Source: Desulfosudis oleivorans (GTDB lineage Bacteria; Desulfobacterota; Desulfobacteria; Desulfobacterales; SURF-7). Taken from it: 64,000 nt of DNA. This document shows, one piece after another, positions 46,004 to 55,786 of this stretch. Position 1 is the first letter of the stretch; every line of letters starts with the position of its first letter. The notes below the pieces were generated by a model that was not told where the DNA came from, made no database searches, and was given only the letters and a program-made list of their open reading frames with translations. Location of the stretch: the NCBI GenBank assembly GCA_020723305.1, contig DYJC01000001.1, positions 328,661-392,660 on the forward strand. Reading direction: 5' to 3'. Both the position numbers and the translations under genes were made by a program.

Positions 46004-49000
46004 TTATGCTGCCGCACAGATAGAGGCGATAATCTGCTCATCCTTAAAGTGAAGCATCATGATCGCTTTCTGAGGACAGGAAGCAGCACATAAACCACAC
46101 CCTTTGCAGGATGCCGGAATATTTTTTGCCCGCTTGCCCTTTCCTTCCACCTCTTCCAAAGTAATTGCACTGAACGCACAGACTTCCGCACACAGACCGC
46201 ACCCGATACATTTCTCTTCATTGACTTTGGACACCAGCGGGGATACCTGAATCGAGGATTTCCCGAGAACAGTTGCTGCTCGTCCTGCGGCTGCCATTGC
46301 CTGGGAGATACTTTCGTCCAATGGTTTGGGGTAATGCGCAAGTCCGCATACATACAATCCGTCTGTTGCAAAATCAACCGGACGGAGTTTTGCATGCGCT
46401 TCCATAAAAAATTTCTCTTCATTGACCGGTATTTTATAAAAAGCTGAAATTGCTTCATTATGATTCGCTTCAATCGCGGTTGCCAGATTAACGTAATCCG
46501 CCTCAATCTCAAGCAGTTGCTGAAGTATCGGGTCAAACACTTTTACGCTCAGTCCATCTTTGGTTTCTTCAACAACAGGCTTATTATCCAAAGAATAACG
46601 GATAAAAATAACACCCAGTTCTCTGGCTTTTTTATACAATACTTCCCGCTCCGCGTAAGCTCGGATATCCCTGTACAGGATATATACACCGGTATCCGGA
46701 TTTTCCTGTTTTATGGCCACAGCCTGAGAAATGGATGATGTGCAACAGATTCTGGAACAGTAGGGACGTTCTTCCGTACGTGATCCAACACACTGAATAA
46801 AAACGATGCTTTCTGCACTCTTCAGTTTCTCCGGATCTTTCTCCAGTTCATGCCATTTGGTCACACGCGGTGACTTTCCGTACAAGTATTCATCGGTTTC
46901 CGTTGCATGAGCACCGGTCGCGATAACGCCTGCTCCGTGCTTAATGGTTTTGGTTGAACCATTTGTTGTAACGGTAGTCTCAAAGTTTCCGACAAAGCCG
47001 GATGCGGCTGTTACCTCGGAATTCAACAGTATGCTGATATCCGGATGTTTCTCAACCTGTTCAACAAGTGAAGAGACAAATGCTTGTACATCTTCCCCTT
47101 TCCAGGTTTTTACAACATCTTTTGCCGCTCCGCCCAGGGCGGACGTTTTTTCAACAATCGTGGTCGGGAATCCCTGGTCAGCAAGACTTATTGCCGCAGT
47201 CATCCCCGCTACGCCTCCGCCTACAACAAGAGCTGTTCTATCTACATCTACGGAAAGCGCCGGAATGGATTCCAGGAGTGATGCTCGTGAAACAGCCATT
47301 TTTACCAGATCTTTGGCTTTCTGTGTTGCCAGCTCCTTGTTGTTGGAATGAACCCAGGTGCACTGATTCCGGATATTGGCCATCTCAAACAGATAGGGAT
47401 TCAATCCTGCGTTTCGGATCGTCTCCTGAAACAATGGTTCATGGGTTCGAGGTGTACACGCTGCGACAACAATCCGATTCAGTTTTTTCTCTTTGATCAC
47501 CCCAACTATTTTTTCCTGAGTATCCTGACTGCAGGAAAACAGATTCTGTTCAACGTAGGCCACACCAGGAAGATTTTTCGCATATTCCACAACAGACGGT
47601 ACATCCGCGACCCCGCCGATATTCACACCGCAGTTACAGACAAATACTCCGATTCTGGCATCCTGACCTTCAATGGAAGTTTCTGCCGGAAACTTCTTGG
47701 CTTGAACCTGCGTTCCGCGTGCAGATGAAAGTCCGATACCGGCGATACAAGCAGCAGCACTGGCTTCCATGACAGACTGGGGAATATCCTTACAACCCTG
47801 AGCGACTCCGGCAACAAACACCCCTGGTCTGGAGGTGTTTACCGGTGTCATCTCGTTTGTCTTGACAAATTTGTACTCATTCAACTCAATACCAAAGGTT
47901 TCCGCCAGATCTTTCACTGAGTCGGAAGGTTCCATGCCAACCGAGAGAACAACCATATCAAACTGTTCATTCACAATTTCACCGGCCTCTGTAACATACC
48001 GGAGATCAAGGGTACCGGATTCATCCTTTTCCGTAATACTGTGCACCCTGGAACGGATAAACCTTACGCCATCTTTTTTGGCCCGTTCATAATATTTTTC
48101 AAAATCCTTGCCATGCGTTCTCATATCCATGAAAAATATCGTTGGCTCAAAATGTTCACCAATGTGTTCTTTTGCAATCACGGATTCTTTGATTGCGTAC
48201 ATACAGCAGACACCGGAGCAATATTCATTGGCGGATTTATTTGAATCCCGTGAACCCACACATTGCAGCCAGGCGATTTTCTCCGGTTCTTTATTGTCTG
48301 AAGGTCGCAATACATGACCAGCAGACGGACCTCCGGCAGAAAGAATTCGTTCAAACTCGATACTGGTGACAACATTGCGATACTGCTTATGCTGGTAATT
48401 ATCCAGCTTATCCGGATTAAACGGTTTCAAACCCGGTGTCAGAATCACAGATCCCACATGGATTGAAACGATTCTCTCTTGTTCCGCATGTGTTTCAATT
48501 GTAACAGCCTTGGCCGTACATGCAGAAACACACTGATAACACTCACAGCACCCGCCGCAATCGAGGCATCTTGCAGCTTCTGCCTGTGCATCTTTCACAT
48601 CCACGGCAAGAGCGACTTCTTCAAAATTGGTAATACGTTTTTGGACATCCAGTGTGGGAATCTTCATCCGTTCCTGAACAGGTTCATTTTCAGGTACCGG
48701 CACCCAGTTGTCTCCCATTGCCGGTTCATCCTGCCACTCTTTCGGTAGTTTTTCCCCCTGAAGGTATAATCCAATATATTTGGCAGCCCTCTGCCCGGCT
48801 TCCACTGCTTCGATAACCGTTGCAGGGCCGGTAATCACATCTCCACCCGCGAAAATGCCATCATCGTTTGTCTGAAGCGTTTCCTGATTCACCTTTACGT
48901 TGTTCCATGTGGTGGTCTCAACAATGGAATCCTTTCCCAGAAACGATAAATCCGGTTCCTGACCGATTGCCGGTATAATGTGATTTGCATCAATGGTAAA

Positions 49001-50440
49001 ATTGGACCCCTCAATTGGAACGGGTTTTCGTCTTCCGGTTGAATCCGGTTCGGTGAGTTCTGTTCTGATGCACTCGATCCCGGCAACCCGGCCTTTTTCA
49101 TTCAGAACTTTTACCGGAGCAGTTAAGAAATGAATTTTTATTCCTTCTTTTTCCGCCTCTTCCACCTCTTCCGGTTCCGCCAGCATTTCAGAACGGGACC
49201 TGCGATAAATGATATGCGCCTCTTCTGCACCAAGCCGCAGAGCCACACGTGCTCCATCCAAGGCAGAATGTCCGCCACCGATCACAATCACTTTACCATT
49301 GACTTTATGTAAATTTCCAAGATGTACTTCCCGAAGAAATGTAGTAACATCCGTCACGCCATCTGCTTCTTCACCGGGAATCCGCAATTTCAAACTTCGC
49401 CATGCACCAACGGCGATGAAAATAGCATCCGCGCCATGATCCTTCAATTCCTTAAGGCTTATATCCTTTCCTATGGCTGTATTGGTATGAATTTCGATAC
49501 CAAAGCGTTTCAAATTGTTGATTTCCGCGTCCAGCACAGTTCTCGGTAGCCGATGCTCCGGAATACCATACCGCATCATGCCGCCGGCTTCGGGCATGGA
49601 CTCATATACACTTACCTTGAAACCATCCAGCGCCAGAAAATATGCTGCCGTAAGCCCGGCAGGGCCGGAGCCGATAACTGCGACCTTTTTATTTTTCGGT
49701 GTAATTGCAGGGACAGGCAGATCATTCAAATCCACATGATCTGCAGCAACCCGCTTCAATTCCCTGATGGAAACCGCCGAATCCACTTCCATGCGCCGGC
49801 AGCCGGCTTCACATTTATGTGGGCATACACGACCGAGAATACCTGGAAAAGGAAGGTCTTGCATTATAATTTCAATCGCTTCCTTATATTTCCCCTGTTT
49901 CACCATGGCCACATAGCCCTGAACATTCAAATGAGCCGGGCACCCCATTCGGCATGGAGCTGTATCCAGCTTTTCAATGACAAAACCACTTGGAATGGCC
50001 TGAGCATAAGGTTTATAGGTTGCCTTGCGATTTGCCAGACTCATGTCATACTCACTGGGACGCTCCACTGGACACACTTTTGAGCAGTCTCCACAGGCTG
50101 TACATTTATCTGCGTCTATATATCGAGGAGATTTCAGGAGTGTTATTTCAAAATTACCCTGTTCACCATCAATCTTTTCTACAGTGGAACAGGTATGAAG
50201 TTCAATATTGATGTGCCGGCCGACCTCGACCAGTTTCGGTGAGATAACTCACATTGCACAATCATTTGTCGGAAATGTCTTATCCAGCTGAGACATAACA
50301 CCGCCAATAGCTGGAGATTTTTCAACCAGATGAACATAGTAACCGGAATCTGCCAAATCCAGAGCTGATTGCATGCCGGCAATACCACTTCCAACCACCA
50401 TCACAGAACCCTGGATATCCTTGTTTTTTTTCCCTGTCAT
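46004..50440 (-). CDS. hdrA: HdrA-GltD fusion flavoprotein (HdrA1), selenocysteine at 64
   Basis: A 1478-residue protein read through TGA at 50251-50249; 4437 bp, a multiple of three. Order: N-terminal HdrA FAD segment ([15 protein letters not shown]), [19 protein letters not shown], one [4Fe-4S] motif ([12 protein letters not shown]), then a GltD/NfnB-like insert: cysteine domain ([28 protein letters not shown]), FAD site [14 protein letters not shown] near residue 257 and NAD(P)H site [14 protein letters not shown] near 380. HdrA sequence resumes with [13 protein letters not shown], a second HdrA unit and terminal [4Fe-4S] pairs. The GltD insert supplies an NAD(P)H site to the complex. Confidence 0.92.
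50216..50233 (-). promoter_or_regulatory. SECIS-like hairpin after the TGA of hdrA1
   Basis: CTGGTC, loop GAGGTC, GGCCGG, starting 15 nt after the TGA; identical to the hairpin of hdrA2, although the surrounding bases differ. Confidence 0.8.
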
Positions 50441-50500
50441 TATTAACTCCTATATCTATGAGCACGTTATCCTGCCCCGACCGATAGGGCAGAAAAAAGA

Positions 50501-50536
50501 ATTGTATTTTTTATTAAACTCCCATACTTTTGTCAA
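50501..50536 (-). promoter_or_regulatory. Candidate sigma-70 promoter of the hdr operon
   Basis: On the minus strand TTGACA (50536-50531), a 17-bp spacer and TAAAAA (50513-50508). A leader hairpin CTGCCC/GGGCAG lies at 50472-50492 between promoter and hdrA1. The rest of the 50441-50673 region must also hold the promoter of the divergent kinase gene, which I cannot pinpoint. Confidence 0.4.
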
Positions 50537-50673
50537 TAATTAAATTCTGAATGAAAATCCCACAGGGTTCAGATTGACATTCCGGATTTTCATGGTAAAA
50601 CAGACAATTATTATAACATCCGAAAGATCGGTATATGAAACCTTCTGAGGAAAAAATATAAAAAGAATTACAA

Positions 50674-52440
50674 ATGAACCATGAGCATGAAAGTCAAAAA
50701 GACAGGCTTTACCAGGCCCTTGTCCACAGCGTTGGCGATTATGTTGATTCGTCCATAAGACACCAGACCGACAATCTTTATGACGCAGTAATCAACCGCC
50801 TGGAAGGCCTCCAAAAATCGGAAGAGAAATATCGAACCATATTTGAACGCTCGAGAGACGCCATACTGCTTACCGACATTGAGGGAAGACTTATTGATAT
50901 CAATAGAGCTGCAATAAAAATATTTGGTTATGAGTCCAAAAAAGAGATCCAGTCCCTTGAAACAGCAACCGAATTGTTCAATAATCCAACAGAGCTGAAA
51001 ACATTTCAGGATGTCCTTGCCCAAAAAGGATCCATCCTGGAGTTTGAACCTTGCTTAAAAAGAAAAGACGGCAGCGTATTTGACGCCTCTGTTACTTCCA
51101 GTGTAATCACGGATGTTACCGGACGGAGTACCGGTCTGGTTGTCATGGTTCGGGACATAACGAGCAGAAACCAGGCACAGAAAAAAATAGAAAAACGCAA
51201 TGCAAGGCTTGCAACCCTGAACGCAATTGCAACTACCGTAAACAGCAGTCTTGAACTGAATGAAGTCCTGGAAATAACAATCGATAAAATTCTTGAAATT
51301 CTTGAATCGGATAATATCCGGATCTATCTTCTGGATGAAAAACGGAAAAATTTGATTCTTACTGCATGGAAAGGACTCTCACAGGATTTTATTGATAAAC
51401 CTTATATGAAAACACGTCAGGTCGGGGATGGCTTGTTGGGTCAAACAATCTTGTCTGGTGAAACCCGTGTTGCTGATAATATTTCACGATCAGGAGACCC
51501 GTATGTCGAAGATTTCAATAAAGAGGGACTGAAATCAACAATTTACATCCCCCTTGTCTCTAATGAGGAACAGATTGGAGTCATGTGCGCATCAAGCCGG
51601 ACAAGATTAAAATTTTCGAAAGGGTATGTCGACCTTCTGACGGCAATCGGAAATCAAATCGGAATGGCTGTCGAGAAAGCCAACCTGTATGAAGATGTTA
51701 AAAGTGCATACATAGAATTGATGGCTGCAAAAGAACAGATCATCCGAACGGAAAAGCTGGCATCACTTGGAAAGCTTGCCGCAACCATCGCACATGAAAT
51801 CAACAACCCTCTGGCAGCGGTTCTTACCTATATCAGATTGATGATGAAATTGGTGAATCAGAACCACTTTGGCCAAGAAAGAATCAAAGATATATCCAGA
51901 TATTTACATACAATGGATCGGGAGACATCAAGATGCGGTGAAATTGTAAAAAACCTGCTGGACTTTTCAAGACAATCCAAGATATCCATTGGCTTGCATC
52001 CAATCGATGAAATATTGGAACGATCCCTTGCTCTGCTGAATCATGATCTTGAAATCAATGGAATCCATCTGATTAAGGAACTGGCTCCGGATCTCCCGAT
52101 GGTCAGATGTGATTTCAAACAGATTCAACAGGTTTTTTTAAATCTGATCAGCAATGCCTCTGAAGCCATGACCAAAGGTGGAAGCCTGACCATACAGACC
52201 CGGATTGCACAAGACAAAAATTTTGTTGAAATTGTCTTCAAGGATACGGGTTATGGGATATCCAAGAAAGACCTTGAAAATATTTTCGAACCGTTTTTTA
52301 CAACAAAAGAAGAAGGACAGGGAGTAGGGCTCGGGCTTTCTGTTGTTTACGGGATTATTACGCAGCATAACGGATTAATCCAGGTGGAAAGCACACCAGG
52401 AGCTGGAAGCTCATTTTATGTGTACTTGCCTGTGGCGTAA
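50674..52440 (+). CDS. PAS-GAF sensor histidine kinase
   Basis: A 588-residue soluble kinase. PAS domain at about 45-165 (RTIFERSRDAILLTDIEGRL), GAF at about 180-340, HisKA with phospho-acceptor H374 in ATIAHEINNPLAAV, and HATPase_c with N box NLISNASEAM, G1 KDTGYGISKKD and G2 GVGLGLSVVYGI. There is no transmembrane segment, so it senses an internal signal. It is divergent from the hdr operon and is followed by its NtrC-type partner. Confidence 0.93.
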   Translation: MNHEHESQKDRLYQALVHSVGDYVDSSIRHQTDNLYDAVINRLEGLQKSEEKYRTIFERSRDAILLTDIEGRLIDINRAAIKIFGYESKKEIQSLETATELFNNPTELKTFQDVLAQKGSILEFEPCLKRKDGSVFDASVTSSVITDVTGRSTGLVVMVRDITSRNQAQKKIEKRNARLATLNAIATTVNSSLELNEVLEITIDKILEILESDNIRIYLLDEKRKNLILTAWKGLSQDFIDKPYMKTRQVGDGLLGQTILSGETRVADNISRSGDPYVEDFNKEGLKSTIYIPLVSNEEQIGVMCASSRTRLKFSKGYVDLLTAIGNQIGMAVEKANLYEDVKSAYIELMAAKEQIIRTEKLASLGKLAATIAHEINNPLAAVLTYIRLMMKLVNQNHFGQERIKDISRYLHTMDRETSRCGEIVKNLLDFSRQSKISIGLHPIDEILERSLALLNHDLEINGIHLIKELAPDLPMVRCDFKQIQQVFLNLISNASEAMTKGGSLTIQTRIAQDKNFVEIVFKDTGYGISKKDLENIFEPFFTTKEEGQGVGLGLSVVYGIITQHNGLIQVESTPGAGSSFYVYLPVA

Positions 52441-52535
52441 ACTTGATCTTCAAAAAACAGACTTCTTCACCCTGCCAAAAGCCGGGATGAAAAATAAAAG
52501 TGAGTGGGCAACTCATTCACGAGGAAATAAAGTAA

Positions 52536-53882
52536 ATGAACAAAAAAACCAGAATTCTAATTGTGGACGACGAGACTGCTATCCGTGAAAGTCTTAAAGA
52601 CTGGCTGTTGGAAGATGGGTATACAATAGACCTGGCTTCCTGCGGAGAAGATGCGGTTGCTATGGCGGAAAAAAAGAACTGGGACATTATTTTGCTGGAT
52701 CTCAAAATGCCGGGCATGGATGGACTTGAAACCATGGAAAAGCTGAAAGAAGCCAGACCGGAAACAGAGATCCTCATGATGACTGCATTTGCTACGATTG
52801 ATACGGCTGTGAAGGCCATCAAACAAGGTGCATTTGATTACCTGGTAAAACCGTTTGATCCGGATGAAGTAGACATGCAGATCAAAAAAATTGTTAATCA
52901 TAAACAACTGGTCATGGAAAATATTCTGCTTCGCCAGCAACTTGAGGAAAAAAGCAGGTATGATGAAATCATTGGAAGAAGCGATGCCATGCAGGAAATC
53001 TTTGATCTGATATCACGTGTCGCGCCAACGGATTCAACCGTACTTATAACAGGTGAAAGCGGAACCGGCAAGGAACTGGTTGCACAAGCCATCCATGGAA
53101 ACAGCAGGAGATGCTACATGCCGTTTATTGCTGTAAACTGCGGAGCACTTCCGGATTCCCTTCTTGAGAGCGAACTTTTCGGATATGAAAAGGGCGCGTT
53201 TACCGGCGCGGAATACACGAAAAAAGGCCGTTTTGAGCTGGCTGACAAGGGTACCCTTTTTTTAGATGAAATCGGCGACATCAGCCTGAAAACACAAGTT
53301 GATCTGCTCCGGGTTCTTCAACAGAGAGAATTCAGGCGTTTAGGCGGTCAAGACCTAATCAATGTCGATGTGCGGATATTGGCGGCGACAAACCGAAATC
53401 TACAAAATGCCATCAAGGAAAAACGATTCAGGGATGATCTTTACTACCGCCTGAATGTAATCTCAATTCATATTCCACCGTTACGAGATCGAAAAGAGGA
53501 TATTGAATTGCTTTCCGAAGCGTTTATTCGTCGTTACTGCATTGAAATGAATAAAGAGGAAAGAAAAATTACCCCTAATGCGAAGAAGCTTTTACAGGAT
53601 TACAGCTGGCCCGGCAATGTCAGAGAACTGGAAAATATCATCGAAAGAGCGCTTGTGATCGGCAGAGGGGATAAGATCACAGAAGAAGATCTGCCTTTCT
53701 CCAAAAAAACAGCCCCCCTTCCTCCACTTCCCAAGTCCCTAAAACTCATGGAAAAGGTTCATATTGAGAGAGTTCTTTCAGAAAATGATTGGAATATCAG
53801 TAGATCAGCCCAGGATCTGGGTGTGGACAGGCAAACCCTGTATAATAAAATTGAAAAGTACCATATTAAAAAAGAGGATTAA
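52536..53882 (+). CDS. NtrC-family response regulator
   Basis: A 448-residue sigma-54 activator. The receiver domain has the acidic pair in [10 protein letters not shown] and phospho-acceptor D55 in LLDLKMPG; the AAA+ domain has [16 protein letters not shown] and FLDEIGDIS with [16 protein letters not shown]; the C-terminal Fis HTH is [18 protein letters not shown]. It is the likely partner of the kinase 95 bp upstream. The consensus sigma-54 promoter at 54727 is its best local target. Confidence 0.94.
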   Translation: MNKKTRILIVDDETAIRESLKDWLLEDGYTIDLASCGEDAVAMAEKKNWDIILLDLKMPGMDGLETMEKLKEARPETEILMMTAFATIDTAVKAIKQGAFDYLVKPFDPDEVDMQIKKIVNHKQLVMENILLRQQLEEKSRYDEIIGRSDAMQEIFDLISRVAPTDSTVLITGESGTGKELVAQAIHGNSRRCYMPFIAVNCGALPDSLLESELFGYEKGAFTGAEYTKKGRFELADKGTLFLDEIGDISLKTQVDLLRVLQQREFRRLGGQDLINVDVRILAATNRNLQNAIKEKRFRDDLYYRLNVISIHIPPLRDRKEDIELLSEAFIRRYCIEMNKEERKITPNAKKLLQDYSWPGNVRELENIIERALVIGRGDKITEEDLPFSKKTAPLPPLPKSLKLMEKVHIERVLSENDWNISRSAQDLGVDRQTLYNKIEKYHIKKED

Positions 53883-53912
53883 TTCTCTTATGCTACAGGT
53901 GCATCCAACACT

Positions 53913-54476
53913 GTGATCAGCAGTATATCATCAAATCACATCATCATTGCCCCAATTGGCAGTGTTATTAAAGACAGCATCCTTACACAATTGGCTGAGT
54001 TCATTTATGATCGATGTGGGCTTGAGTGTCGGATTGAAGCCAGAGTGGAGATCCCGGATACTTGCCACAATAAAATCAGAGGGCAATACGACTCAAAAGA
54101 AATTCTGAAATACCTGATCAGCCATAGCCATCCAAAATCCCTGAAGTTTATCGGTATCACGGAGCTTGATCTGTTTGTGCCTATCCTTAAATATGTTTAT
54201 GGTCTATCGCAAATCAATGGTCAATTTGCTGTCATTTCACTCCATAGATTATATCCCGGCTTTTATAATGATCCGCCAAACCCAAATCTATTCTTTTCAA
54301 GGATTCAAAAAACAACACTGCATGAGCTAGGCCATGCCTTCGGACTTACACACTGCCGAGAAAAAAAATGTGTCATGTACTCCTCCATCAGGATAGCAGA
54401 TACGGATATGAAAGAGTCTTCCTTTTGTTCGACCTGCTTTGAGCTTTTCAAATGGCACCGTGAGAACGCAAAGTGA
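53913..54476 (+). CDS. Archaemetzincin family zinc metalloprotease
   Basis: A 187-residue protein from a GTG start at 53913. The zinc site is HELGHAFGLTHC (H137, E138, H141, H147), followed by C153-V-M155 and the C172-STC-175 pair, giving the archaemetzincin signature in which four cysteines bind a second zinc. Archaemetzincins occur in archaea, vertebrates and scattered bacteria; their physiological substrates are unknown. It follows the regulator gene after 30 bp and may be co-transcribed with it. Confidence 0.9.
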   Translation: MISSISSNHIIIAPIGSVIKDSILTQLAEFIYDRCGLECRIEARVEIPDTCHNKIRGQYDSKEILKYLISHSHPKSLKFIGITELDLFVPILKYVYGLSQINGQFAVISLHRLYPGFYNDPPNPNLFFSRIQKTTLHELGHAFGLTHCREKKCVMYSSIRIADTDMKESSFCSTCFELFKWHRENAK

Positions 54477-54615
54477 AATTGAAGGACACGCATCGACAAG
54501 CTTGATTACATCCACGTACTGTCTTTTTTTTCGGCACTATGCCTATTATTTAGGCATATAAAGATAAGATATTACAATTACAAATTATTATTTTATAACT
54601 ATCTCTTGCCGGCAG

Positions 54616-54644
54616 CTGGTCTGCCGAAATTTTCGGCAAACCAG
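54616..54644. promoter_or_regulatory. Inverted repeat, candidate enhancer (UAS)
   Basis: CTGGTCTGCCGAAA, one central T, then TTTCGGCAAACCAG: 14-bp arms with a single mismatch. It ends 82 bp upstream of the sigma-54 promoter, the usual distance for an NtrC-type binding site. Apart from this and the promoter, 54477-54793 holds nothing I recognise. Confidence 0.65.
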
Positions 54645-54726
54645 TTTCAAACGATATCTTTTCCCATTTAACCAGATGTCATATAAATACAATAGTATAT
54701 AACAATTAACACCCATTCCTGAATTA

Positions 54727-54742
54727 TGGCACAGCCATTGCT
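54727..54742 (+). promoter_or_regulatory. Sigma-54 promoter of the GcvH-like gene
   Basis: TGGCACAGCCATTGCT matches the -24/-12 consensus TGGCAC-N5-TTGCW at every fixed base. Transcription would start near 54754, 40 bp before the ATG, with AGGAGGAG as ribosome site at 54780-54787. Confidence 0.85.
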
Positions 54743-54793
54743 GAATGTATTGTAAAAACTGAAACTGAATTCTATCTACAGGAGGAGATAAAA

Positions 54794-55699
54794 ATGGGAG
54801 CAAAAAGAGAATCATTGAAGATCGTACCCCCGGGAAAAATGAAATGCATATGGATGGAGGCCGGCGTTGTTTCCTATAAACTTTGTGATAACAACTACGA
54901 TTGCTCAACATGTTCATATGACCACGCAATGGATGCTAAAATTACCAAAGAAAAAATAGCAGCCGATGTATCTGCCACTATGAGTGAATCCTGGATCGAA
55001 ATGATGATGAAGCTCCCGGCAACGCAACGGAAATGCCGTTATATGCTCACAGGAGAGATTGGTCGTAAACTGTGCCCCAATGCGTATGCTTGTGGGTCAT
55101 GCTCATTTGATCAGATGATGCAGGAGCGATTTCAGGCAGAACCTTTACCTGTTCAGGCATCTACAAAAGAAGCAGGTTTTGAGATGGCCGAAGGATTCTA
55201 CTACCATGAAGGTCATACATGGGCCAGACCTGAATATGGAGGAAGAATCCGTGTTGGTTTTGATGATTTTGCACAAAAGCTTTTTGGTAAAAAAGGCCGT
55301 ATTGAACTGCCTGCAATTGGACAAAAAGTTAAGCAGGGAGAGGCTGGTTTTGTTGTAAAAAGAAACGGCCAAACCGTGCAGATCCTGGCTCCTGTTGAAG
55401 GCGTTGTTGCCCATATTAACAAGGAACTTCTCAACCATCCTGAGCTTGTCAATGAATCTCCATATGATAAGGGATGGCTTTTTACCATTGAACCGGTATC
55501 TCTGCGCAAAAATTTAAAAAGCCTTTATTTTGGTGAAGATGCTCATCGTTATATTGGTGAAGAACGCGAAAAACTTTTTTCCATAGCCAACGAGGACCTG
55601 CGTATATCAGCGGATGGTGGTGAATCCATCGAAGACATCTTTGAAGAAATGGAAGGCGATGATTGGGCCGGCTTTGCGAGAACCTTTTTTAAAACCTGA
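54794..55699 (+). CDS. GcvH-like protein with duplicated four-cysteine motif
   Basis: A 301-residue protein. The N-terminal 110 residues hold two copies of a C-x12-C-x5-C-x2-C motif (C18, C31, C37, C40 and C81, C94, C100, C103), each with similar surroundings (C-x-WMEAG...YKLC; CRYMLTGEIGRKLC), likely binding zinc or iron-sulfur clusters. Residues about 128-240 are a GcvH-like biotinyl/lipoyl fold (YYHEGHTWARPE, ILAPVEGVVAHIN). The lysine that carries lipoate in GcvH aligns with Gly/Gln by eye, so it may not be lipoylated. No gcvT or gcvP is nearby. It is the only gene behind the sigma-54 promoter. Confidence 0.8.
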   Translation: MGAKRESLKIVPPGKMKCIWMEAGVVSYKLCDNNYDCSTCSYDHAMDAKITKEKIAADVSATMSESWIEMMMKLPATQRKCRYMLTGEIGRKLCPNAYACGSCSFDQMMQERFQAEPLPVQASTKEAGFEMAEGFYYHEGHTWARPEYGGRIRVGFDDFAQKLFGKKGRIELPAIGQKVKQGEAGFVVKRNGQTVQILAPVEGVVAHINKELLNHPELVNESPYDKGWLFTIEPVSLRKNLKSLYFGEDAHRYIGEEREKLFSIANEDLRISADGGESIEDIFEEMEGDDWAGFARTFFKT

Positions 55700-55731
55700 T
55701 TGATCTTACTTTCCGTGATCCATCCTTCGAA

Positions 55732-55770
55732 TAGATGATCCGTCCTTTATGAAACAAGACGGATCATCTA
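55732..55770. terminator. Bidirectional hairpin between convergent genes
   Basis: TAGATGATCCGTC at 55732-55744 pairs with GACGGATCATCTA at 55758-55770 across a 13-nt loop. It lies between the convergent GcvH-like and phosphohexomutase genes. There is no strong T-run, so its strength as an intrinsic terminator is uncertain. Confidence 0.6.
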
Positions 55771-55786
55771 TCGAATTATTGAATCC

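Noticed and set aside
38681..50440. Five apparent nonsense mutations suggesting a decayed hdr operon
   Set aside because: All stops are TGA, all are at conserved Cys positions, frames continue exactly and hairpins follow. Selenocysteine explains every case; decay would give mixed stops and frameshifts.
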